This document shows positions 13,316-19,508 of a DNA stretch of 19,508 nucleotides, in pieces (position 1 is the first letter of the stretch; each line of letters starts with the position of its first letter). This DNA is from JBNARI01 sp049718765. Its GTDB lineage: Bacteria > Bacillota > Sulfobacillia > DUMF01. The stretch lies in contig JBNARI010000029.1 in the NCBI GenBank assembly GCA_049718765.1, positions 1-19,508 of the forward strand, written 5' to 3'. A program made the translations under genes and the position numbers. The notes below the pieces were generated by a model, which made no database searches, was not told where the DNA came from, and saw nothing but the letters and a program-made list of their open reading frames with translations.

Positions 13316-14419
13316 GTGATCCACGCTAGCGATGCAATCCAACGGGTGTTGAGTTCCATTGGGGATCTGGACCAACGTGCAATGGAAATGGCACGTCGGC
13401 GCCAGGACAGCCTCACAAAGCCCCACGGAAGCCTGGGGGTCCTCGAGGAGATTGGAGTAAAGTTGTCTGGGATAACTGGAGAGCTATTCCCCATACTGGA
13501 CACCAAGGTGGTTGTGGTGATGGCTGCCGACCATGGCGTTACCCAGGAAGGGGTTAGCGCCTACCCCAGCGAGGTGACTGCCCAGATGGTGCTCAACTTC
13601 CTGAAAGGTGGCGCCGCGATCAACGTGCTGGCCCGGTATGTCGGGGCTAAAGTGCATGTGGTAGACGTCGGAGTGGCAGCCCAAATCCCCAGTGCCCCTG
13701 AACAATCCTTAAGGGCAGGAGGCGCAACTTGCTTCACCCAAGCCAAGGTAAGACCCGGCACTGCCAACATGTGCAAGGGTCCCGCCATGACAAGAAGTGA
13801 GGCCGAGCAAGCACTGGCTGTTGGGATCGCCGTAGCCCGTGAGGAAATATCCAGGGGTGCAAAGCTGCTTGCCACCGGCGACATGGGAATCGGCAACACC
13901 ACTGCAAGCGCAGCAGTTTTTTGCGCTCTCACCGGCATACCTGCCATCGCAGTGGTAGGCCGGGGTACCGGTATTGCCGAAGCCAAGGTAGCACACAAGG
14001 CGGCCGCGGTGGAACGAGCCATACAGTTTAACCGTCCAAACCCATTGGACCCCATCGACGTGCTGGCCAAAGTGGGTGGCCTGGAAATTGCGGGCATTGC
14101 CGGAGTGATACTTGGCGCTGCTCACCTCCGCGTACCTGTAGTAATCGACGGTTTTATTTCCGGGGCCGGCGCAATGGTTGCGTACAGGCTCAACCCTAAG
14201 GTGCGCAACTTCATGTTTCCTTCTCACCTGTCCGAAGAAAAGGGGCACAAGCTGATGCTCCAGGCGATGGCCCTACAACCAATGCTGCACATGAACATGC
14301 GCCTTGGAGAGGGCACAGGCGCATGCCTGGCTTTTATGCTCATCGAAGCAGCGTGCCGCATCCAAAAGGAAATGGCCACTTTCGCGGAGGCCTCGGTTTC
14401 AACTAAACTTGAAGTGTAA
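13316..14419 (+). CDS. cobT: Nicotinate-nucleotide-dimethylbenzimidazole phosphoribosyltransferase
   Basis: This 367-residue cytoplasmic enzyme transfers the ribosyl phosphate of nicotinate mononucleotide to the lower-ligand base, giving alpha-ribazole phosphate in the nucleotide-loop assembly of cobalamin. It carries QDSLTKPHGSLGVLEEIG near the N-terminus, AADHGVTQEGVSAYP, the phosphate-binding TGDMGIGNTTASAA (D where many have E) and the C-terminal MRLGEGTGA with catalytic E332. The GTG at 13316 is chosen. GGGGGGAAG lies 6 bases upstream, and the upstream in-frame extension to 13220 would translate the terminator hairpin. It is expressed behind a cobalamin riboswitch. A lone cobT implies the other late genes are elsewhere, possibly at the left riboswitch. 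Confidence 0.96.
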   Translation: MIHASDAIQRVLSSIGDLDQRAMEMARRRQDSLTKPHGSLGVLEEIGVKLSGITGELFPILDTKVVVVMAADHGVTQEGVSAYPSEVTAQMVLNFLKGGAAINVLARYVGAKVHVVDVGVAAQIPSAPEQSLRAGGATCFTQAKVRPGTANMCKGPAMTRSEAEQALAVGIAVAREEISRGAKLLATGDMGIGNTTASAAVFCALTGIPAIAVVGRGTGIAEAKVAHKAAAVERAIQFNRPNPLDPIDVLAKVGGLEIAGIAGVILGAAHLRVPVVIDGFISGAGAMVAYRLNPKVRNFMFPSHLSEEKGHKLMLQAMALQPMLHMNMRLGEGTGACLAFMLIEAACRIQKEMATFAEASVSTKLEV

Positions 14420-14430
14420 CTTAGGGCTAG

Positions 14431-15201
14431 GTGAACCGCTTGAACCCGACGGTGTTGACCCATAAGTCATGTGAACGCCAGCACAAGGTCATAAGACTGG
14501 CGGGTTTCTGTCTAGGAATCCTGGCAGGGCTCGCCTTGTTAACCTTCACGCTGCTGGCGGGAATCCTTTGGGTGAGCTTCGACCGAAGCTTTTACCTGGA
14601 GGAGTTCCATAAACTGGACATCCCATCGGCCACTTCTATGTCCCAAGAGGAACTTGGGAAATCCGTGGAAGCCCTGCTCCAGTACTTTGATGGCAAGCTT
14701 CCATCGCCACAGATCGAAGTACGGTTGGGAGGAAAGGTTGTGCCCCTGTACACCCAAAGAGAGCTGCTCCACCTTGGGGATGTGGCGCACCTGTATGCGT
14801 TCAGTCGTACCATAATCAAAGGCGCCCTGTTCACCTTCGTGGGAGCGGTGGCTTTAGCGGCGACCCTTGCACGCAACAAAGCCCCCTGCAACGTTTCGTG
14901 GGCACTGGGAACGTGTCTCCTGCGGGCAGGGGGGGCCTCTCTGGCGCTACTTGGCATATGCGCCATAGGCTCAACTGTCGACTTCCACGGCCTGTTTACC
15001 CTGTTTCACCTGGCCAGCTTCGCCAACGACCTGTGGCTGCTGGACCCAACCCAACACAACCTGATTCGCATGTTTCCAGAGCAGTTCTTCTTGGACGCTG
15101 CGTTGCGCGCAGGGAAAGCTTCGGCGTTGGCTTGCGCTTTGGTGACGGCGCTTGGCTACTGGTTGACTCGGCTGAATCCTCCGGGCCGGTGCTCGCCATA
15201 G
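14431..15201 (+). CDS. TIGR01906/DUF1461 integral membrane protein
   Basis: This 256-residue membrane protein is of the DUF1461/TIGR01906 family, which is common in Firmicutes and has no proven function. Four hydrophobic segments are visible (about 22-48, 130-150, 160-185 and 228-246). The first two flank an extracytoplasmic loop with SFDRSFYLEEF and a conserved-looking DVAHLYAFSR stretch. The best family motif is FTLFHLASFANDLWLLDP...LIRMFPEQFF before the last segment. GTG start at 14431, 11 bases after cobT, with a modest AGGG ribosome-binding site, so it is cotranscribed with cobT under the riboswitch. Whether it has a role in corrinoid or base handling, or is just a passenger, cannot be told. 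Confidence 0.85.
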   Translation: MNRLNPTVLTHKSCERQHKVIRLAGFCLGILAGLALLTFTLLAGILWVSFDRSFYLEEFHKLDIPSATSMSQEELGKSVEALLQYFDGKLPSPQIEVRLGGKVVPLYTQRELLHLGDVAHLYAFSRTIIKGALFTFVGAVALAATLARNKAPCNVSWALGTCLLRAGGASLALLGICAIGSTVDFHGLFTLFHLASFANDLWLLDPTQHNLIRMFPEQFFLDAALRAGKASALACALVTALGYWLTRLNPPGRCSP

Positions 15202-15256
15202 GGCGTAGCGTAGAGCCGTAGCTACCAGTTCTACAAGCCATAATGGGGGGAAAGGA

Positions 15257-15727
15257 ATGAGAGGCCAACTTCGCATGTCTTCCAGGGCGATGAATCCCGA
15301 GGACGCAGAAGATCTGCTGGCAAGAGCGCCAGTGGGTCACTTGGGCACTTTTGGGGTGGACGGTTATCCTTACGTTACGCCCCTGTTCTATGCGTACCTG
15401 GACGGACGGATCTATTTCCACTGTGCACCGGAAGGCCATAAGATAGATAATATCAAGCAATGCCCCAGGGTGTGCTTCGAAGTGTGTGAGCTCGACCAGG
15501 TGGTTGGCACCCCCAGCTCACCATGTGAGGCAAGCGCCAAGTTTAAGAGCGTTGTAGCTTTTGGCAAAGCTAGGCCGGTAACTGACCCCGATGAAAAGCT
15601 GCGCGCCCTCACGCACCTGGTGGCCAAGTACGGGTTCGACCCGTCAGCCCTCCCGCCGGAGGCATCTTCTGCCTGCACTGTGGTGAGCGTTGATGTTGAA
15701 TTCTTGACTGGCAAGGCAGCTCGCTGA
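15257..15727 (+). CDS. Pyridoxamine 5'-phosphate oxidase-family protein (NimA-like)
   Basis: This 156-residue protein has the split-barrel flavin-binding fold of the PNPOx-like family (pyridox_ox_2, NimA-like). The pattern is complete: VGHLGTFGVDGYPYVTPLFYAYLDGRIYFHCAPEGHKIDNI, then CFEVCELDQVV, FKSVVAFGKARPVTD, LRALTHLVAKY and a terminal LTGKAAR. The histidine of YFHCAPEGHK matches the cofactor-linked position seen in NimA proteins. Members include nitroimidazole reductases and many uncharacterised flavin or heme binders in anaerobes. ATG start behind GGGGGGAAAGGA. It is the last gene before a convergent terminator. The 55-base gap to the membrane-protein gene has no obvious promoter, so membership of the cobT unit is likely but unproven. 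Confidence 0.88.
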   Translation: MRGQLRMSSRAMNPEDAEDLLARAPVGHLGTFGVDGYPYVTPLFYAYLDGRIYFHCAPEGHKIDNIKQCPRVCFEVCELDQVVGTPSSPCEASAKFKSVVAFGKARPVTDPDEKLRALTHLVAKYGFDPSALPPEASSACTVVSVDVEFLTGKAAR

Positions 15728-15750
15728 AAGGCCTCGTCCCATTTAAAGTA

Positions 15751-15779
15751 AGTGCGGGCAGACACGGACTGCCCGCACT
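15751..15779. terminator. Convergent (possibly bidirectional) terminator hairpin
   Basis: AGTGCGGGCAG (15751-15761) and CTGCCCGCACT (15769-15779) form a perfect 11-bp stem with a 7-base loop in the 74 bases between convergent genes. On the minus strand it is followed by TACTTTAAATG, a partial U-tract that favours termination of the molybdenum-hydroxylase operon. On the plus strand no U-run follows, so termination in that direction is less sure. Confidence 0.75.
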
Positions 15780-15801
15780 GAACGTCCAACCCCCGTTACC
15801 G

Positions 15802-16797
15802 CTACTGGCTGTTCTTTTGCTTCTCCAGCTCAGCCAAGATCTTCTCAGGTGTAGCAGGAAGGTCCCGGATGCGCACCCCAATCGCATCGTAAATGGCATT
15901 GAGGATAGCTGGAGCTGTGGGCAAGAGGGACGGCTCGCCAATGCCTTTCGCACCGAAGGGCCCTTTGGGCTCAGGCACCTCAACTATGCCACAGTCTATG
16001 GGCGGTACGTCAAGCGCAGTGGGAACGATGTAGTTGGCAAACTGTGGATTGATCACCCGCCCATTATCGAACTCCATTTTCTCCATTAGCGCGTAGCCCA
16101 CGCCCATGGCAATGCCTCCTTCGATCTGACCCTCAACCATCATTGGGTTGATCGCCTTGCCACAGTCGTGAACAGCGTACATCTTCAGGATTTGCACTTC
16201 ACCAGTCTCGGTATCCACTTCCACCTCGGCCACCTGGGCAGCGTAAACGAAAGTCTCGTACGGTCTGCCGTGGCCCGTTTCCTTGTCTAGCAGAGTGGTG
16301 GCGGGGTTATAGGTTGCCTCTCCCTGGCACGGCCGACCTCTGGAAACCTCTGCAGTCCGCGCTACATCGGCAATGGGCAACCGCTTCTCTGGGAAGTCCT
16401 TCAGGTACACCCAGCCATCTGCTACCTCTAACCCGTGGGCAAGCACTCCCATCATGTCCGCCGCAACTTCCAACAGGGTGGCCCTGGCCTGCTCACATGC
16501 CTTCTTGATGGCGTTGCCCGCAATGTAAGTGACCCGTGAAGCCACCGAACCTGCATCCATTGGCACAGCCTGAGTGTCTCCGTAGAGAAGCGTCACCCGC
16601 TCGTATGGTATGCCGAGGGTCTCAGCGGCAATTTGCGCAAGCACCGTTGCGGAACCCTGGCCTATGTCCTGGGCTCCAGTAAGCACCACGGCGCTGCCGT
16701 CTGGGTTGTACTTAACGAACGCGCCGCTCGGGTTCGGGTAAGAGGTGAATCCCAGCGGGTAGTACATGCATGCCATACCCCTGCCTCTCTTCTTCAC
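15802..16797 (-). CDS. Molybdenum hydroxylase, C-terminal molybdopterin polypeptide (NdhM-like)
   Basis: This 331-residue protein is equivalent to the second half of the xanthine dehydrogenase-type molybdopterin subunit. It begins at the domain linker (RGRGMACMYYPLG) and has GAQDIGQGSATVLAQ (41-48 core) for dithiolene binding, the ETFVYAAQVAEVEVD...HDCGKAINP region and the active-site GAKGIGE with catalytic E288. The GTG start overlaps the previous stop as GTGA. Dividing this subunit is unusual. In Eubacterium barkeri nicotinate dehydrogenase the subunits NdhL and NdhM are split at a corresponding place. The partner is the adjacent 424-residue polypeptide. Likely reaction is water-derived hydroxylation of an N-heterocycle such as nicotinate or a purine. 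Confidence 0.9.
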   Translation of the reverse strand: MKKRGRGMACMYYPLGFTSYPNPSGAFVKYNPDGSAVVLTGAQDIGQGSATVLAQIAAETLGIPYERVTLLYGDTQAVPMDAGSVASRVTYIAGNAIKKACEQARATLLEVAADMMGVLAHGLEVADGWVYLKDFPEKRLPIADVARTAEVSRGRPCQGEATYNPATTLLDKETGHGRPYETFVYAAQVAEVEVDTETGEVQILKMYAVHDCGKAINPMMVEGQIEGGIAMGVGYALMEKMEFDNGRVINPQFANYIVPTALDVPPIDCGIVEVPEPKGPFGAKGIGEPSLLPTAPAILNAIYDAIGVRIRDLPATPEKILAELEKQKNSQ

Positions 16798-18068
16798 TTG
16801 GAATCACCCCCGGTGGCTTCCTGTTTGGCCGCTTTCCACCCTGACATGTCCGCCAGGCGATCAAGTATCACATCGAGGGTAGCCTTGCTTAGAACCTGGC
16901 CGGTTGGAAGCATTTCGCCAGTGCGCACACAGTTCTTCATCCGGAACTCCAAGGGATCCATGCCAATGGCACGGGCCACAGAGTCAGTGTGACATTCATA
17001 GGCGTAACCCACCTGAGGCACTCCAAACCCCCTCATTGCGCCGCCAATGTTGTTGTTGGTGTACACCAGGTAGGCGTCGATTTTCACGTTGGCTATCTTG
17101 TATGGCCCCGCAGCGTGCACCATTGCCTTGGTGAGGGTTGACTCTCCCCAAGACACGTATGCACCCGCGTCGCTAATTATTTTCACTTCACGTGCAGTGA
17201 TTGTGCCGTCCCTCTTGACCCCAGTCTTGTAGAACATTACATAGGGGTGACGACACGTGGTTGCAGTGAACTCTTCCTCACGAGTGAACACAATTTTCAC
17301 GGGCCGACCAGTCTTCATGGCCAGAAGCGCAATTATTGCTTCGGTGGTCATCTCGTTCTTCCCGCCGAATCCCCCACCAATGCAGGGAGTTATCACTCTA
17401 ATCTTGGAAAGGGGCATCTTCAAGACCTTGCCCAGGTCGGCTGCAATCAAGAACGGGCGCTGTACAGTGCTCCACACAGTGAGTTTCCCAGTGGGATCGT
17501 AATACGCGAGCTGAGCGTGGGGCTCAATGTGTGCGTGCTCTACGAACTGGGTGGTATACCTTTCTTCTATAACCAAGTCCGCTTCTGCAAACCCCTTTTC
17601 TACGTCCCCAAACCTGATCTTGAGATGGGACGGGACGTTAGTGTCGTGGATCTTGGGAGCATCTGGCCTCATAGCCTCCAGGGGGTCGAACACCGCTGGC
17701 AGCTCCTCAAACTCAACCTTAATTGCCTTGGCTGCCTCTTCCGCCACCTCCAGGGAAGTAGCAGCCACCGCTGCAACCGCGTCGCCAGCGTAGCAAACCT
17801 TTTCTCCCGCTATTACCGGCTGGTCGAGATGGGTAAACCCGAACGCGTTGAAAGGCACGTCCTTGGCAGTGACTACCGCCATCACGCCAGGCATTGCCTC
17901 AGCAGGAGACGTGTCCACCTTGAGTATCCTGGCATGGGGAACTCCAGCCCTGCGCACTTTGCAGTAGAGCATCCCCGGCATCTTCAGGTCTTCGCCATAA
18001 ATGGCCTTACCCGTCACCTGAAGCACTGCGTCGTGCCTGGGCAACCGTTGCCCAATCACTGAACTCAT
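16794..18068 (-). CDS. Molybdenum hydroxylase, N-terminal molybdopterin polypeptide (NdhL-like)
   Basis: This 424-residue protein corresponds to the first half of the molybdopterin subunit. An N-terminal Ald_Xan_dh_C-like domain (IGQRLPRHDAVLQVTGKAIYGED...) is followed by CYAGDAVAAVAA and HAHIEPHAQLA. Next comes the glycine motif GGGFGGK (231-237) with asparagine 238 where xanthine oxidases have the catalytic-pocket glutamate, and then AMRGFGVPQ with R346, matching the substrate-binding arginine of purine enzymes. The chain ends in the linker (LADMSGWKAAKQEA), so it is not truncated inside a domain. ATG start overlaps the small-subunit stop (ATGA). Altered pocket residues make plain xanthine dehydrogenase less certain. 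Nicotinate or another heterocycle is possible. Confidence 0.92.
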   Translation of the reverse strand: MSSVIGQRLPRHDAVLQVTGKAIYGEDLKMPGMLYCKVRRAGVPHARILKVDTSPAEAMPGVMAVVTAKDVPFNAFGFTHLDQPVIAGEKVCYAGDAVAAVAATSLEVAEEAAKAIKVEFEELPAVFDPLEAMRPDAPKIHDTNVPSHLKIRFGDVEKGFAEADLVIEERYTTQFVEHAHIEPHAQLAYYDPTGKLTVWSTVQRPFLIAADLGKVLKMPLSKIRVITPCIGGGFGGKNEMTTEAIIALLAMKTGRPVKIVFTREEEFTATTCRHPYVMFYKTGVKRDGTITAREVKIISDAGAYVSWGESTLTKAMVHAAGPYKIANVKIDAYLVYTNNNIGGAMRGFGVPQVGYAYECHTDSVARAIGMDPLEFRMKNCVRTGEMLPTGQVLSKATLDVILDRLADMSGWKAAKQEATGGDSK

Positions 18069-18562
18069 GCAGTTTCACCCCCCGACACAGCCATCATCTT
18101 TGCAGCTTTCAATACCGCTTTCACTATCTTGGCGTACCCAGTGCACCTGCAAATGTTACCTGAAATGCCCCTGCGCACTTCTTCCTCGCTGGGGTTGGGG
18201 TTTTCGTCAAGCAGCGCCTTTGCGGACATGAGCATGCCTGGTCCACAGAAACCGCACTGCAACGCACCCTCTTCGATGAACGCCTTTTGGAGGGGGTGCA
18301 ATTCCCCACCCTTAGCCAGCCCTTCCACAGTCTGCACCTTCCTGCCGTTTGCTTTTACGGCCAGGACCAAGCAAGCGTTCACGGGCTTGTCGTCAAGCAG
18401 CACGGTACATGCTCCGCACTCACCAGTCTCACAACCACGCTTCGTGCCTGTAAAGCCTAGTTGCTCACGGAGCACGTTGAGGAGCGTGTCGTTGGCTTTA
18501 ACCGTTGCCTTCACCTTGCTGCCGTTCAACTCAAACTCAATTGAATGAACCGACGCCTCCAT
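18065..18562 (-). CDS. Molybdenum hydroxylase, 2Fe-2S subunit
   Basis: This 165-residue electron-transfer subunit has two 2Fe-2S clusters. The plant-type ferredoxin domain carries C44, C49, C52 and C64 (RGCETGECGACTVLL...NAC). The all-helical second domain carries C103, C106, C138 and C140 (QCGFCGPG...NICRCTGY). All eight ligands are present and the length is normal. ATG at 18562 overlaps the FAD-subunit stop (TGATG). An in-frame TTG two codons earlier (18568) sits too close to the AGGTGA ribosome-binding site. Electrons pass from the molybdenum site through these clusters to the FAD subunit. It matches the NdhS, XdhC and CutS class. Confidence 0.96.
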   Translation of the reverse strand: MEASVHSIEFELNGSKVKATVKANDTLLNVLREQLGFTGTKRGCETGECGACTVLLDDKPVNACLVLAVKANGRKVQTVEGLAKGGELHPLQKAFIEEGALQCGFCGPGMLMSAKALLDENPNPSEEEVRRGISGNICRCTGYAKIVKAVLKAAKMMAVSGGETA

Positions 18563-19440
18563 CAGCAATTGTCACCTGCCTCGCTTGCCAGGAAAAGCGC
18601 CCTCCTGGTAAGCACCTTCACCATCTTCCGTCTGTAGTCAGCTCCTGCACGGAAGTCAGTGATGGGCTTTGAATCCCGAGCTGCCTTTTCCGCGGCAATA
18701 TCGAAGTTCTCTGCTGTGGCCTTTCGCCCCAGGAGCCACTCCTCTGCCGAGCGCGCCCTGATAGGTGTAGGCGCAACTGCTCCAAGCGCAATGCGCACGT
18801 CCTCGACCTTGCCTGCGCTGCCAACCCTGAGCCTAACAGCTGCGTTCACAATAGCCAGGGTCAACGCCCTACGCCTGCCCAGCTTCAAAAAACAGCTTGG
18901 GTCCTTGCAGCTCTCCGCCGGAATGATCACTTCCGTAATGAGCTCCTCAGGCTTCAGCACCGTTGCCTTGGGCCCAGCAAACAAAGACTCCACCTTTATC
19001 CTACGTGAGCCTCCAGCGCTTCTCACCTCAACCTCCGCGTCCAGCGCAATTAGAGGTGGCGCCATGTCAGCAGAAGGCACAGCAGAAGCAAGGTTGCCAG
19101 CAATGGTAGCTAGGTTGCGTGTTTGTACTGCTCCCACCTGTCCTGCCGCCTGATGGAGCGCAGGTGCCATTTTCTGCACCAGCTCAGACCTTTCCAGTTC
19201 TGCAATCTTGGTGGCTGCCCCAATCCGAAGACCGCTCTCGTCCCACTTGATGAACCGAATCGCGTCAAGCCTCTCCACGTCCACAAGGAACTCGGGGGTG
19301 ACTGTCTCAGCCCTTATGTTCACTACAAGGTCAGTACCCCCTGCAACCACCTTCGCCTTCCCACCGTGCTCAGCCAAAAGCTCTAGACACTCTTCGACTG
19401 AACCGGGAGCCAGGTAAACGAAAGGTTTCAACGCCTTCAA
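18562..19440 (-). CDS. Molybdenum hydroxylase, FAD-binding subunit
   Basis: This 292-residue FAD subunit belongs to the CoxM/XdhB/NdhF class. It has the pyrophosphate-binding AGGTDL at 33-38, RNLATIAGNLASAVPSADMAPPLIALDAEV (TIAGN at 112-116), the GRRRALTLAIVNAAV segment and a C-terminal CO-dehydrogenase-flavoprotein-type domain ending DYRRKMVKVLTRRAL. No extra iron-sulfur cysteine cluster is seen. Translation starts at TTG (19440) about 8 bases behind GGGAGGA. It is the first gene in the run of four. The upstream promoter is not in the window. It passes electrons to NAD(P)+ or another acceptor. Confidence 0.95.
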   Translation of the reverse strand: MKALKPFVYLAPGSVEECLELLAEHGGKAKVVAGGTDLVVNIRAETVTPEFLVDVERLDAIRFIKWDESGLRIGAATKIAELERSELVQKMAPALHQAAGQVGAVQTRNLATIAGNLASAVPSADMAPPLIALDAEVEVRSAGGSRRIKVESLFAGPKATVLKPEELITEVIIPAESCKDPSCFLKLGRRRALTLAIVNAAVRLRVGSAGKVEDVRIALGAVAPTPIRARSAEEWLLGRKATAENFDIAAEKAARDSKPITDFRAGADYRRKMVKVLTRRALFLASEAGDNC

Positions 19441-19470
19441 TTTCCCAGTCCTCCCTCTTGCCCTTGTAAA

Positions 19471-19498
19471 GCGGGCCCGGGACCCCGCCCGAGCCCGC
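19471..19498 (-). terminator. GC-rich hairpin upstream of the FAD-subunit gene
   Basis: On the minus strand, GCGGGCTCGGG (19498-19488) pairs with CCCGGGCCCGC (19481-19471) through 11 bp with one U-G wobble and a 6-base loop, followed by TTTACAAG. It lies 30 bases before the TTG start of the FAD subunit. It may end the transcript of a preceding gene outside the window, or act as a leader hairpin. The U-tract is too short to decide. Confidence 0.45.
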
Positions 19499-19508
19499 GT
19501 CTGCCCTA

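Noticed and set aside
16794..16797. Frameshift pseudogene in the molybdopterin subunit
   Set aside because: The break lies in a domain linker, both halves are intact, the overlap is a normal GTGA coupling, and a split subunit is known in nicotinate dehydrogenase. A single-base sequencing error is not fully excluded.

Overview
The window reads as chromosomal DNA of an anaerobic Gram-positive bacterium of the Clostridia/Peptococcaceae type. This is an inference from the moderately high GC, purine-rich Shine-Dalgarno sites, very frequent TTG and GTG starts, two Firmicutes-style cobalamin riboswitches, a TIGR01906/DUF1461 membrane protein and a NimA-like flavin-nucleotide-binding protein. I cannot place the genus. 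Coding density is high. I see no tRNA, rRNA, IS element, phage gene or CRISPR array.

Region A (about 250-11802, all minus strand, read right to left) is a tightly packed run of eleven genes, probably one operon: a hydantoin/Asp-Glu-type racemase, an amidohydrolase of the YtcJ/Amidohydro_3 family, an alanine-racemase-fold PLP enzyme, a second Amidohydro_3 amidohydrolase, a lipoprotein solute-binding protein, the LivH-LivM permeases, the LivG-LivF ATPases, a DUF917 (S-methylthiohydantoin desulfurase-like) protein and a second hydantoin/Asp-Glu racemase. Most joints are start/stop overlaps or gaps under 60 bases. A strong hairpin sits between the binding-protein gene and livH. A cobalamin riboswitch with its own extended -10 promoter begins just behind the last gene and serves a gene lying left of the window.

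Region B (11803-13021) is a 207-base divergent intergenic region with a perfect 8-bp inverted repeat. It is followed by two rightward genes: an L-2-amino-thiazoline-4-carboxylate (ATC) hydrolase family protein and an Smr-domain protein with a winged-helix-like tail. Together with region A the content points to import, stereo-inversion and hydrolysis of a cyclic or N-acylated amino-acid derivative (hydantoin, thiohydantoin or thiazoline class). The exact substrate cannot be read from the sequence.

Region C (13026-15727, plus strand) is a cobalamin-riboswitch-controlled unit: promoter, riboswitch, competing hairpins including a terminator, cobT, a DUF1461 membrane protein and a NimA-like protein. 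It ends at a hairpin shared with the convergent unit D.

Region D (15802-19508, minus strand) encodes a molybdenum hydroxylase of the xanthine dehydrogenase family in the order FAD subunit, 2Fe-2S subunit, then a molybdopterin subunit divided into two polypeptides. That order and division match the NdhF-S-L-M layout of Eubacterium barkeri nicotinate dehydrogenase. The four genes overlap at every junction and are translationally coupled.
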